Positions 17,639 to 26,297 of a stretch of 64,000 bases of DNA are shown here, piece by piece. The DNA lies in assembly GCA_040768125.1 (NCBI GenBank), contig JAXGNG010000006.1:215827-279826 (forward strand). Reading direction: 5' to 3'. Origin of the DNA: RBG-16-49-21 sp040768125 (GTDB lineage Bacteria; Spirochaetota; UBA4802; UBA5550). A model generated the notes under the pieces. The model had not been told where the DNA came from, did not search any database, and saw only the letters and a list, made by a program, of their open reading frames with translations. The stretch's first letter is position 1, and each line of letters begins with the position of its first letter. The position numbers were made by a program, and so were the translations under genes.

Positions 17639-18805
17639 ATGAGCAGGACCATTACCATTCTCGGCTCCACGGGTTCCGTGGGCCGGACGTCCCTCCGCGT
17701 GCTCCGGTCCCTCGGCGGCGAGTACCGCCTCCACGGCCTGGCCTGCGGCGGCAATCTTGACCTTCTCGACGGGCAGATCGGGGAGTTCGGGCCCGGCGTC
17801 GTCGCCGTGGCGGACCCCGGAGCCCTCGCCTCGGAGCGGGGGCGTCTTCTCATGAAGAAGTACCCGGGGACCCGATTCCTCGAAGGAGAGGGGGGCGTGG
17901 TGGCGGTGGCGGCGGAGCCCGTGGATGTCCTCGTCTCCGCCATCGTGGGTGCCGCGGGGCTTCGCCCCACCCTGGCGGGGATCGGCGCGGCGCGGCGGAT
18001 CGCCCTGGCCAACAAGGAAACCCTGGTCATGGCGGGGAAGGTGGTGAAGCGGAGGCTCGCGGAGTCGGGGACCGACCTGGTGCCGGTGGACAGCGAGCAC
18101 AGCGCGGTTTTTTCCCTGATGAGGGGGTTTCGCCCCGAGGCGGTTGAGCGCATCATCCTCACCGCCTCCGGGGGGAGCCTCCGGGACGTTCCCCCGGGGG
18201 AACTCACGACGGTGACCCCGGAGCGCGCCCTGGCGCATCCCACCTGGAACATGGGGAGCAAGATCACCATCGACTCCGCCACGCTGATGAACAAGGGGCT
18301 CGAGGTGATCGAGGCGCACCATCTCTTCGACGCTCCCTACGAGCGCATCGACGTGCTCATCCATCCCGAGAGCGTCGTGCATTCCATGGTGGAGACCGTC
18401 GACGGGGCCGTCTACGCACACATGGGCGTGACGGACATGGTCTTTCCCGTGCTGAACGCCCTGACCTACCCGGAGATGAGGAGGAACGACTTCGGGCGCC
18501 TCAGGCTCGAAGAGGTGGGGGCGCTCACCTTCTCCTCCTGCGACCGGCAGCGGTATCCGGCCCTCGACCTCTGCTACGCCGCGGGACGGGAGGCGGGAAC
18601 GATGCCCGCCGTGCTCAACGCGGCCAACGAGGAGGCCGTCGGGGCCTTTCTCGGGGGGAGGATCCGGTTCACGGGAATCGTTGAGGTCGTGGAGAAGACG
18701 ATGGAAGCCGCCGGAAGGGGCGGGGAGCCCGGCATCGAGGAAATCTTCGAGGCGGACCGAAAGGCCCGGGCCGTCGCCGCGGCGATAATGCAAAAAATGG
18801 CGTAA
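17639..18805 (+). CDS. dxr: 1-deoxy-D-xylulose 5-phosphate reductoisomerase
   Basis: A protein of 388 residues for the second step of the MEP isoprenoid pathway. The N-terminal NADPH-binding loop GSTGSVG is at about residues 9-15. Conserved segments include ALANKETLVMAG, the metal site VDSEHSAVFS, ILTASGGSLRD, and the catalytic-domain WNMGSKITIDSATLMNKGLE. The C-terminal helical domain with PAVLNAANEEAV is intact. It shares the operon with uppS and cdsA, which use its pathway's products. Confidence 0.96.
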   Translation: MSRTITILGSTGSVGRTSLRVLRSLGGEYRLHGLACGGNLDLLDGQIGEFGPGVVAVADPGALASERGRLLMKKYPGTRFLEGEGGVVAVAAEPVDVLVSAIVGAAGLRPTLAGIGAARRIALANKETLVMAGKVVKRRLAESGTDLVPVDSEHSAVFSLMRGFRPEAVERIILTASGGSLRDVPPGELTTVTPERALAHPTWNMGSKITIDSATLMNKGLEVIEAHHLFDAPYERIDVLIHPESVVHSMVETVDGAVYAHMGVTDMVFPVLNALTYPEMRRNDFGRLRLEEVGALTFSSCDRQRYPALDLCYAAGREAGTMPAVLNAANEEAVGAFLGGRIRFTGIVEVVEKTMEAAGRGGEPGIEEIFEADRKARAVAAAIMQKMA

Positions 18806-18978
18806 CATGACAGGGATGCGCGGTTCATCATAGTAGGCCGCACCCTCCCCCTCCCGCGGGGGAGCCCGGCGATGAAGGCGCGATCTGAATAGAACTGAAA
18901 TGACGGGACGGTGATGCGAAACCCCGCGTGGCGGGGGGAGCGCGCCGCCCCGAATACCTGACCAGAGGGAGTATAACC

Positions 18979-20541
18979 ATGCAGTATGTCATCTACGTGG
19001 TCGCCGGCATCTTTCTCCTCGGCGTCTGCATCTTCGTGCACGAGCTCGGCCATCTCCTCGGGGGGAAGATGGTGGGCATCAAGGCCCGGGTGTTTTCCAT
19101 AGGCTTCGGGAAGGCGATCCTCAAGAAAACGGTGGGGGACACCACCTACCAGATCGCGCCCATCCCCCTGGGGGGCTACTGCCAGTTCTACGGCGAGGAC
19201 CCCGCGGAGGAACGTTCCGGAAAGGGGTACGAGTTTCTCACCGCCGCTCCATGGCGGAGGATCGTAACCGTCGCCATGGGGCCCCTCTTCAACCTTTTCT
19301 TCGGCATCCTGATATTCCTCGTCATGAACCTGGTGGGCTATTCAAAGGAAACCAACATGGTGAGCATCCCTGAGCACCTCCGGCAGGGGAAACGGGTTTC
19401 CCCGGCATACGAGGCGGGGATCCGCACGGGGGACCGGATCGTCTCCATCGGCGGCAAGGAGATCAGAAGCTTCCCTGACATCCAGACCGCCGTCTTTTTC
19501 AGCGAGGGCGTGCCCACGGAGGTGACAGTGGAGCGCGAAGGCAGGAGAATGCCCTTCAACGTGACGCCGAGGCTCCAGGAGGAAACCGGGCGCCACGAGA
19601 TCGGCGTGGCCCCCTACGGGACCCGCATACTCGTTGCGGGCCTGGTGGAGGGCGGGCCGGCCGCGACGGCGGGGCTCAGGGAGATGGACGAGATCGTTTC
19701 CGCTGACGGGGTGGTGCTGAAAAACGAGGCCGAGCTCACGGCCTACGTGGGGCCACGGGCCGGGAAAGCGGTGTCCCTGGAGATACTGAGGAAGGGCCGG
19801 GCCCTGACGATTGACGTCACACCGGAGCTGAACGAAGAGATCGTGTTCAACGCGGAGGCTGCCGGGGGCGGAACGCGGGAGAGCATCCCCCTGGCGAAAA
19901 CGCCGGCGCTTCGGGGATATCTCGAGAAGGGCCACATCACCGTCAACGGCGAAAAGGTCGGGACCTTCGAGGCCCTGGCCGACGAGGTCAGGAAGAGCCG
20001 CGGCGGGAGGATCACCCTGGGGATCGAGGACGAGACCTATACCGGGACGGCCCGCGTCAATCGCGTGGGGCGCATCGGCGTCTACCAGGCCATGGCCCCG
20101 GACAGGGTCCTGGTGCGCTACGGCCCCGGTGGCGCCGTCGTCCAGGCGGTCATCGAGCCCTACGAGTTCATCGCCCTGAACCTGAAGGCCCTGGGAATGT
20201 TCTTCACCGGCAAGCTGAAGGTGCGGGAGAACCTCTCGGGCCCCATCAGGATCGTGCAGATCGCCGGCCAGGTGGCCTACTACAAGGGCATTCCCGACTT
20301 CATACTCCTGATGGCGAAGATATCGATCATCCTGATGGTGATGAACCTCCTCCCGATCCCGGTGGTGGACGGAAGCCAGATCGTCTTCTTCCTCGTCGAG
20401 ATGGCGCGCGGGAAACCGCTGAGCCAGAAGGTCATGGAGCGGATCCAGACCGTGGGCGTGGCCCTGCTCATCATGCTCGGGGCCTTCGTCATCGTCAACG
20501 ACATCTCGATGCTGCCGTTTATCCAGAACCTGTTCCGGTAG
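18979..20541 (+). CDS. rseP: RseP/site-2 intramembrane metalloprotease
   Basis: A protein of 520 residues starting at the ATG at 18979 with GAGGGA upstream; the longer frame from 18928 adds no conserved residues. The zinc motif HELGH is at residues 21-25 in the first TM helix. Two periplasmic PDZ domains follow, the first centred near 150 (GIRTGDRIVSIGGKEI) and the second near 230 (AATAGLREMDEIVSADGV). The C-terminal TM segment NLLPIPVVDGSQ carries the third zinc ligand (Asp464). Family members clip anti-sigma factors. The window has a candidate substrate in the sigma operon at 23554-24797, but no link is shown. Confidence 0.94.
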   Translation: MQYVIYVVAGIFLLGVCIFVHELGHLLGGKMVGIKARVFSIGFGKAILKKTVGDTTYQIAPIPLGGYCQFYGEDPAEERSGKGYEFLTAAPWRRIVTVAMGPLFNLFFGILIFLVMNLVGYSKETNMVSIPEHLRQGKRVSPAYEAGIRTGDRIVSIGGKEIRSFPDIQTAVFFSEGVPTEVTVEREGRRMPFNVTPRLQEETGRHEIGVAPYGTRILVAGLVEGGPAATAGLREMDEIVSADGVVLKNEAELTAYVGPRAGKAVSLEILRKGRALTIDVTPELNEEIVFNAEAAGGGTRESIPLAKTPALRGYLEKGHITVNGEKVGTFEALADEVRKSRGGRITLGIEDETYTGTARVNRVGRIGVYQAMAPDRVLVRYGPGGAVVQAVIEPYEFIALNLKALGMFFTGKLKVRENLSGPIRIVQIAGQVAYYKGIPDFILLMAKISIILMVMNLLPIPVVDGSQIVFFLVEMARGKPLSQKVMERIQTVGVALLIMLGAFVIVNDISMLPFIQNLFR

Positions 20542-20608
20542 GCTGACGGAGGGGGGCTGAGTCGCGGTTCCCCGGCAGTGCCGGAGCTGTACAGACATGA
20601 CATGGGAC

Positions 20609-20651
20609 ACGAAACAACGGCGCCCGGTGGAAACGGGCGCCGTTGTTTCGT
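20609..20651. terminator. Strong bidirectional hairpin
   Basis: A perfect 18-bp inverted repeat (20609-20626 and 20634-20651) with a 7-nt loop; the arm is ACGAAACAACGGCGCCCG. The arms end in T/A-rich GTTGTTTCG on both strands. It lies between the convergent ends of rseP and the FG-GAP gene, so it can terminate both. Confidence 0.8.
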
Positions 20652-20730
20652 CGTGATCCACTGGTCTTCATCTCAATAGGATCGTGTCATTGGCATTCTG
20701 TGATTCTGCCGAATCTATCAAAAAGAATCG

Positions 20731-22431
20731 TTAATCCACCAGTATTCCAAGCTGTATGAGGTTGTAGCATTCGTAATTGCTCATGGATACGGCATAGCCG
20801 AAGGAGCTCTCCACTTCGCCGGAAATCGCGATCATGTGGGTTGACGGTATCCCGCTATCGCTACCCCTGTAAATCCATATCCTTCCTGTGAAACTGTCGA
20901 TAAAGGGAGTTCCCGCCGTGAGGTCCGCGAGTCCGTCACCGTCGATGTCGCCGAGTGCGAGGGTGAATCCGAACCACGCTTCCTCGGTTCCCGGACCCGG
21001 AAGGATGCGAGACGGAGTATTCGAGATGTTGCCGTTCCTTCCATGATACAGGTATACGCGCCCGGTGTAGTTGTCATTAATCATCGCGGCACTCACGGCT
21101 AGGTCAAGATAACCGTCTCCGTCAACATCGCCGAGGCTGATACCCATTCCAAAACCATCTCCCTGGGATTCGCCGTTAATCCTTGCCGTGTAGCTGTCAG
21201 GATTTATGCCGATGGTCCTTCCCGAGTAAAGGTATACACTGCCCTGTTCGGAATTGCGTTGATATGACGAAACGACGAGATCATCAATCTCATCGCCGGT
21301 GATGTCGCCGATGCTTACCCTGAATCCAAATGAGCTTTCCTCGCTTTCGCCTGTGATGGTTGTGTCCGGATCCGTATTTATCCCTGACCCGCTTCCATGA
21401 TGAATGAACACAATCCCCCTGTTGGTGTCCCTGTAGCTGTCGGCCAGCGCAATATCGGCATATCCGTCACCATTCACGTCGCCCATTGCAATGGCGTAGC
21501 CCACCCGGTTTCCTGCATCCCCGATGGTGAGATCTGCCGGCCCGGAAATGCCGCCGGCTCCGCCATGAAACAGATGGACCCTGGTCAGGTAGGTGTTCAT
21601 ATTTGTTTCACCCACGGCAATATCATCACAGCCGTCTCCGTTGACGTCGCCTATGGCCAGGTTGCCTCCGAAACTGACGCCTGCTTCTCCTGATAGCTCC
21701 CCATCGTGGGGGCCGTCGATTCCGGCGGAGCCGCCATGGAATAGATACACGCAGCCGGTCTTGGGAGTGACGTATTCATGGCTTCCGGGCGCGCCTACGA
21801 CCAGGTCGGCATATCCGTCACCGTTAATATCGCCCAAGGTGATCGTTTTGCCGAATAGATCGGTCGCGCTTCCGGCGGGAAGCCCGATGATGGTGCCCGG
21901 TTCCATGTCTTCGGATCCATCGTAGTACACGTAGACCCGCCCATCATAATCATTATAGCTGGGCGCCCCGACGGCCATATCCTGGTAGCCGTCACCGTCG
22001 ATGTCCGTGTTGTGGCCCTTGCGAACGGTTATTGATACTACCGGCGAGGGGGTGTTTAGTGAGTCCACGGAGCGTACGGATATTGTGTGTTCGGTTCCCC
22101 TCTTCCAGATATCGACTCCTGTCGGGAGCTGGAATTTCCATTCTTCCGTGCCATCGGCCGACTGGAAATCCCCGCCATCAAGGGAGAATTCAACCCTGTC
22201 GATTCCGTTCAAACCCGAGGCGGTACCGATAACAAACCCGCTCTTTATTTCCCTGTCGTCACGGGCATTGAGAATGGAAACCGAGGGTCTGTCGGTGCTG
22301 TCTTCAAGGCCGAGGAGCACGACAAGCTGGTTTTTCAGGTCAGCTTTCTTCTCGTTATCGGAAAACGCGGTGAAGCAGCCTGATTGTGAAATCATCGCCC
22401 CGATAAGCATAATGAGAAGCGATTTCTTCAT
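20731..22431 (-). CDS. FG-GAP repeat (integrin-alpha-like) lipoprotein
   Basis: A protein of 566 residues with a strong ribosome site (GGAGG, 6 bases before the ATG). The N-terminus MKKSLLIMLIGAMISQSGC is a signal peptide with a loose, spirochaete-like lipobox ending at Cys19. Residues about 50-135 look like one Ig-type domain. From about 140 to the end there are at least seven FG-GAP repeats of about 60 residues, each with a calcium-binding DxNGDGxxD or DIDGDGxxD loop, as expected for a seven-bladed propeller. It is probably a surface lipoprotein; the ligand is unknown. Base composition here is more AT-rich than in the blocks on either side. Confidence 0.88.
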   Translation of the reverse strand: MKKSLLIMLIGAMISQSGCFTAFSDNEKKADLKNQLVVLLGLEDSTDRPSVSILNARDDREIKSGFVIGTASGLNGIDRVEFSLDGGDFQSADGTEEWKFQLPTGVDIWKRGTEHTISVRSVDSLNTPSPVVSITVRKGHNTDIDGDGYQDMAVGAPSYNDYDGRVYVYYDGSEDMEPGTIIGLPAGSATDLFGKTITLGDINGDGYADLVVGAPGSHEYVTPKTGCVYLFHGGSAGIDGPHDGELSGEAGVSFGGNLAIGDVNGDGCDDIAVGETNMNTYLTRVHLFHGGAGGISGPADLTIGDAGNRVGYAIAMGDVNGDGYADIALADSYRDTNRGIVFIHHGSGSGINTDPDTTITGESEESSFGFRVSIGDITGDEIDDLVVSSYQRNSEQGSVYLYSGRTIGINPDSYTARINGESQGDGFGMGISLGDVDGDGYLDLAVSAAMINDNYTGRVYLYHGRNGNISNTPSRILPGPGTEEAWFGFTLALGDIDGDGLADLTAGTPFIDSFTGRIWIYRGSDSGIPSTHMIAISGEVESSFGYAVSMSNYECYNLIQLGILVD

Positions 22432-22568
22432 TTTGATCCTCCAATGTTTATTCGTTTGTTGCTAGATAAGTGTTCATACTTCACGGAAATGACAAAACTT
22501 TTTACTTCATGGAAAATTTCATGACACAAACGATTCATAATTATTGCCTTCATTTTACCTTTGCTTTT

Positions 22569-23549
22569 TCATAACATGAAGCCGGCCCCTATCCCGAAAT
22601 GTAAAAGATGGCCCGCCTTTTTCTTCTGAATGATGTAATGGTAATCGGTATTCAGTGCGACATGAAAATGAGCCGAGGGCCGGTATCCGAGGGTGAACGA
22701 CGGGTTTACCATCGGCTCGAACGAATCGGCGGAGGTGGCATGAAACCGGAGATATGTCGCCCCGAGAGAAAGGCCTGGCGCGGCGAAAAAGCGCGAAAAC
22801 GTGAAGTCGTAACGGGCGTGAATCATGAGAGGTACGAAGTCGGCGAAGGGACCGCGGGCGCCCCGGTGGAGGCGGTAGAAGCCCGTTTTTGATCCAATCA
22901 CCATGCCATGGAACGCGACGCCTGTTGTTAAGGAAACGGCGTATCCCACTGTGGCCTTTTTCCGGAGATAGCCTGCTGGCTGCAGGTGCCCTCCCTTCAC
23001 ATCGCAGTAGAACCTCGGGGATGCTGTCCCGTCTTCATGCTGCGCGGATTTCCTTCCCGCGGCCGCTTTTTCCTTCTTTATTCTTTTCCCCATGAACCCG
23101 GAGAGCCTGTCCGCAATTTTCCGGGAGGCGTCGAGGAGCTCCTCTTTTTCCTCTGTGGTAATCGAGTCGGCGAAGACGATTTTCCCTGTGGTCACGTCCA
23201 CGACCCTGACGGTGGTAAGATAGGAGCCTGCGTGGGTAACATCGCCCACGATGGCGTAGTCGGCGGAAACGATTTTCCCCTGGCGCACCGCGCACTCGCC
23301 GTCGCGGCAGGGACTGGCGTCTCCCGTTTCAAAGAGGACCCGCGCCAGGTTTTTCCGTTCGAGCACATGTAGTTTTTTCTCGAAGAGCGCGACTTCGATG
23401 GTGTTTCTCACAGCCTTCGCGTATGCGTCGCTGACGCCGTGCGACGCGAATTCGAGGACCGCGATTTTCTTTTCAACCGCGTCGATATCCTCGGCCGAGG
23501 CCGCGAGGCCCATCGATAGTACAAAAATGAGGATTATACTTCGAAACAT
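22569..23549 (-). CDS. CsgG/LpoB-like domain fused to an outer-membrane beta-barrel-like domain
   Basis: A protein of 326 residues with a signal peptide ending near AASA (residue 19). Residues about 25-160 fit a CsgG/LpoB-type fold: KKIAVLEFASHGV, then LHVLERKNLARVLFETG, ADYAIVGDV and VRVVDVTTGKIVFAD. A Lys-rich linker (about 155-170) leads to a C-terminal region of about 150 residues. This has alternating hydrophobic strands and ends in LLHFGIGAGFML, suggesting a small porin-like barrel or a periplasmic beta domain. It is the last gene of the sigma factor operon, 4 bp after the membrane protein gene. Role unknown; transport across the outer membrane or envelope sensing are both possible. Confidence 0.7.
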   Translation of the reverse strand: MFRSIILIFVLSMGLAASAEDIDAVEKKIAVLEFASHGVSDAYAKAVRNTIEVALFEKKLHVLERKNLARVLFETGDASPCRDGECAVRQGKIVSADYAIVGDVTHAGSYLTTVRVVDVTTGKIVFADSITTEEKEELLDASRKIADRLSGFMGKRIKKEKAAAGRKSAQHEDGTASPRFYCDVKGGHLQPAGYLRKKATVGYAVSLTTGVAFHGMVIGSKTGFYRLHRGARGPFADFVPLMIHARYDFTFSRFFAAPGLSLGATYLRFHATSADSFEPMVNPSFTLGYRPSAHFHVALNTDYHYIIQKKKAGHLLHFGIGAGFML

Positions 23550-23553
23550 GACG

Positions 23554-24279
23554 TTATCGAACCGTCTCCTGTATCATCCTGGCGACTTCGTTCGAAAGGC
23601 TTTTCAGGCCGCCGATGGAGGATGATTCTTCTGACACGGCATAGAGGATTTTTCGCGTCACCCTGTCAGTCAGGCGGATCGTGAGTAGGTAGTGCCCGTC
23701 AAGTTTGTCCAGCGACCCCGTGAGAAGGAAATCGGCCTCGCCGGGTGAAGCGGTGATTTCCACACCTGTGACAAGTCCTCTCCTCATGTGGCCGTGAAGG
23801 TCCCGTGCCAGCTGTAAATCCTGATCTCCGCATTCGAACACCGGGAAGTACAATCGACTGCTCGATGCCGTCGTGGTCGGAGTGCGGGTGTCGTGGCGCG
23901 GTTGCGACGATGAATCGGAACCGCCCCTCTTCAGGGTCTCCGGTTTTATTTTTTGCTGCTCGGTTTTTCGGTGTTCAGAAACAATGATGGTGACAGCGGC
24001 ATACCCGCCGACCCCGATGGACAGTGCGGTGGCGGAGGTAATGATCGCCAGGGCGATCGCGCTTTGGAATGCCGTAAGACCCATGCCCAGATTCTTAAAG
24101 AGGTAGTATATCGAAATGATTGCCGTATAAATGGGGGTGTGGATGCCCAGTTTTCGGAACATGGTGGTTAATAACGTTCTCTTTTTCTTAAGTGCGTGAA
24201 CCTGGTATGCCTCGTCCACGGGGCTGGCGAGCCCGTACTTTTCCATGACGCGTCGCATGATATCCGTATCGCGGTTCAT
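23554..24279 (-). CDS. Single- or two-TM membrane protein, candidate anti-sigma factor
   Basis: A protein of 241 residues encoded directly after the sigma factor (4-bp ATGA overlap). The N-terminal 45 residues are cytoplasmic and basic (VHALKKKRTLL). Hydrophobic segments follow at about 49-65 and 70-98, then a Ser/Thr-rich linker. The C-terminal periplasmic part (about 140-241) has ADFLLTGSLDK, LLTIRLTDRVTRKILYA and a closing helix. This pattern parallels the CsgG/LpoB-like domain of the next gene. No canonical ZAS motif (HxxxCxxC) is seen, so the anti-sigma role rests on position and topology. Confidence 0.65.
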   Translation of the reverse strand: MNRDTDIMRRVMEKYGLASPVDEAYQVHALKKKRTLLTTMFRKLGIHTPIYTAIISIYYLFKNLGMGLTAFQSAIALAIITSATALSIGVGGYAAVTIIVSEHRKTEQQKIKPETLKRGGSDSSSQPRHDTRTPTTTASSSRLYFPVFECGDQDLQLARDLHGHMRRGLVTGVEITASPGEADFLLTGSLDKLDGHYLLTIRLTDRVTRKILYAVSEESSSIGGLKSLSNEVARMIQETVR

Positions 24280-24797
24280 AACAGGTCCCCGAGTCCTCGT
24301 ATGCCTTTCTCATTGAGATAGCCTTTTATCGTGCCGATAATCAAAGAGTAGCGATAGGCCACCTGGCGGCGCGTAAGCCCCAGGTGTCGTGCCGCGACAT
24401 GGTAGGTGAGCTGCTGAACGGCCACAAGATCAAAGAGGATGCGGTCTTTTTCCGTAAGGCTCGCTATGGCCTCTTCAAGGAGCATGCGCGTATCCCTTAG
24501 CCCGTTCAGGGTTGCAAGCGAATCATCGTTAAGGTAATCGGCGATATCATCGTCGCTCGAAAATTTTCTTTTTTTTCTATAATAATTCATGAGTACATTC
24601 TGCACGGTGCCGAAGAGCCAGGAGCGCTTGTTTACTATTCCATCGATTTTCTCGTAGAAGATCAGGAATACCTCCTGTATCAGGTCGTCGACATCATGCT
24701 TGTCGGATACTTTCGAATATATGGCTCCGTACACGATCTGATAGTATTCCGAGTACCATTCAATAAATTCGGCCTTTTTCACGTCGAGCAGGGGCAT
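24276..24797 (-). CDS. ECF-type RNA polymerase sigma factor
   Basis: A protein of 173 residues with the sigma-70 region 2 and region 4 layout of ECF factors and no region 1 or 3. Region 2 covers about 8-75, with DVDDLIQEVFLIFYEK and SWLFGTVQNVLMNYYRKKRK. Region 4 covers about 110-165 and ends in a helix-turn-helix (YHVAARHLGLTRRQVAYR). It is the first gene of a three-gene leftward operon with a membrane protein and an envelope protein. I see no clear ECF-type GGAAC promoter on the minus strand upstream, so autoregulation cannot be claimed. Confidence 0.88.
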   Translation of the reverse strand: MPLLDVKKAEFIEWYSEYYQIVYGAIYSKVSDKHDVDDLIQEVFLIFYEKIDGIVNKRSWLFGTVQNVLMNYYRKKRKFSSDDDIADYLNDDSLATLNGLRDTRMLLEEAIASLTEKDRILFDLVAVQQLTYHVAARHLGLTRRQVAYRYSLIIGTIKGYLNEKGIRGLGDLL

Positions 24798-24843
24798 GCA
24801 GGCAGTACACCATTACATATATTTGAAACAGCTTTGGAACTAC

Positions 24844-24984
24844 GTGGATGAAGAGTATTCATCCACTGATAAGCGCCATTGGGATACGTCAACAGTTTTA
24901 TCACCCGGCGCTCACCAAAAATTGTTGCCTGCCCGATGTGCTAATAGTGATGTGTCTGGATCTGAGAAAAAACACGTGTTTTTT
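24844..24984. repeat. Two inverted repeats in the gap 24798-25046
   Basis: The 249-bp gap between the sigma factor start and the SpoIIE gene end is AT-rich. It holds a 9-bp stem with 5-nt loop (24844-24852 and 24858-24866, arm GTGGATGAA) and an 18-bp perfect palindrome AAAAAACACGTGTTTTTT at 24967-24984. The palindrome lies about 60 bp beyond the end of the SpoIIE gene and may help termination on the minus strand. No gene is visible in the gap. Confidence 0.5.
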
Positions 24985-25046
24985 AAAATCCTGTAAAACG
25001 AACTGATGCAATGGGATGGGGCGGAGGCGGTTCCCCGCCGGGGGCG

Positions 25047-26282
25047 CTAGAACTCAAGGAGGAAGAGGGTCATGTCGTCGGCGATCGGGGTTTTACCGGC
25101 GAACCGCGTCACGTCATCGTAGAGGACGGCGACGATCTTTTCTTCTCCCCGGGCCGCGAGTTCCCTGAAGCGTTCGCTGAGCCTCTTCTCGGAGTACTCC
25201 TCGCCTTCCCCGTTCTGCTGTTCGATTATTCCGTCGGTGTAAAGGAGGATCTTGTCCCCCGGGGCGATGTCGTATTCGGCCTCGCCGAACTCGGCCTTCT
25301 TGATGAGCCCCAGGCCCGTGCCCTGGCACTCGATGGCGACGAGGTCACCGCCGCTTTTTTTCCAGAAGAGCGGGTGGGGGTGCCCCGCCTTGGAGAATTT
25401 CACCCGTCTCCTTTTCATGTCCAGGAGGGCGTAGTAGCAGGTCGCGTAGAGCTGGGGGATTACCTTCATGAAATGCGAGCTCAGGTATTTCATGAACCGC
25501 GTCGGCTTGCCGCCGAGCTTCTCCATGGCGAGGGAGCAGGCCCCCCTGAGGACCCCCGTGCCGAGGGCCGAGGTGATCCCGTGGCCCATGATGTCGGCGA
25601 TGATGATGGCCGCCATGTCGGGCCGCAGTACCGTCACGTTCAGGAAATCCCCCCCTATCTCGATGCATGGCTTGTAGACGTAGGAGTGCCGGACGCCGGG
25701 GAGGAAGGGATGCTCGTGGTCAAGGAGCTCCCGGTTGATGAAGTAGCTCTGTATCTTCCGCGCCTCGGAGAGGTCGCGGTCGAGCTCGTCGAGGCGCGTC
25801 GATTTGACGCGGAGGTCCCCCTGGGTGAATGCGAAGTTGGATATGGTGTTCCGGAAGCGCGAGAAGGTCACCTCCAGGCAGTTCTTGTAGAACATGGTGG
25901 AGATGGCGGGGTTCCTTGCCAGGAGGGCGTCGAAATCTCTTTTTTCGAGGCGGAAGACCTCAGTGTCCTCAACGCCGATGATGCTGGCGGAGCGGGGCAT
26001 GTTGTCCACCAGGGCGAATTCACCGAAGTAGGACCCCGGGTGCAGGGTCTCGATATGCGCCTCGCCTCCCGCCTCGTCGGCCTTGGTCACCTTCACCGTG
26101 CCGCGTATGATGATGCACATGGAATCGCCCCGGGCGCCCTCGCGCATGATCCGCGCCCCCGGGGGATATTTTTCAAGCCTGAGAAGGGGGATGATCTCCC
26201 TGTAATCGGACTTTTCCAGTCCCTGGAATATCGGGATGTTCCTGAGTATGCCGGAGATCTCCCGGTCGCTGTATCTGTCCAT
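25047..26282 (-). CDS. Cyclic-nucleotide-binding domain plus SpoIIE-type PP2C phosphatase
   Basis: A protein of 411 residues with no TM helix. Residues about 12-130 form a cNMP-binding domain; GSYFGEFALVDNMPRSAS is the phosphate-binding cassette, with the Arg conserved. A helical linker (about 150-190) leads to a SpoIIE-type PPM phosphatase with the metal-site segments IGGDFLNV, IADIMGHG, LYTDGIIEQ and ADDMTLFLL. Such proteins usually dephosphorylate STAS-type anti-sigma antagonists in partner-switching systems. No STAS or RsbW-type gene lies nearby. It is co-transcribed with the unknown gene 15 bp upstream. Confidence 0.9.
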   Translation of the reverse strand: MDRYSDREISGILRNIPIFQGLEKSDYREIIPLLRLEKYPPGARIMREGARGDSMCIIIRGTVKVTKADEAGGEAHIETLHPGSYFGEFALVDNMPRSASIIGVEDTEVFRLEKRDFDALLARNPAISTMFYKNCLEVTFSRFRNTISNFAFTQGDLRVKSTRLDELDRDLSEARKIQSYFINRELLDHEHPFLPGVRHSYVYKPCIEIGGDFLNVTVLRPDMAAIIIADIMGHGITSALGTGVLRGACSLAMEKLGGKPTRFMKYLSSHFMKVIPQLYATCYYALLDMKRRRVKFSKAGHPHPLFWKKSGGDLVAIECQGTGLGLIKKAEFGEAEYDIAPGDKILLYTDGIIEQQNGEGEEYSEKRLSERFRELAARGEEKIVAVLYDDVTRFAGKTPIADDMTLFLLEF

Positions 26283-26297
26283 GGGCGTTCCGCGAAC

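Noticed and set aside
16442..18808. 788-codon open frame on the - strand across uppS, cdsA and dxr
   Set aside because: It covers three well-conserved genes on the other strand and has shadow composition.
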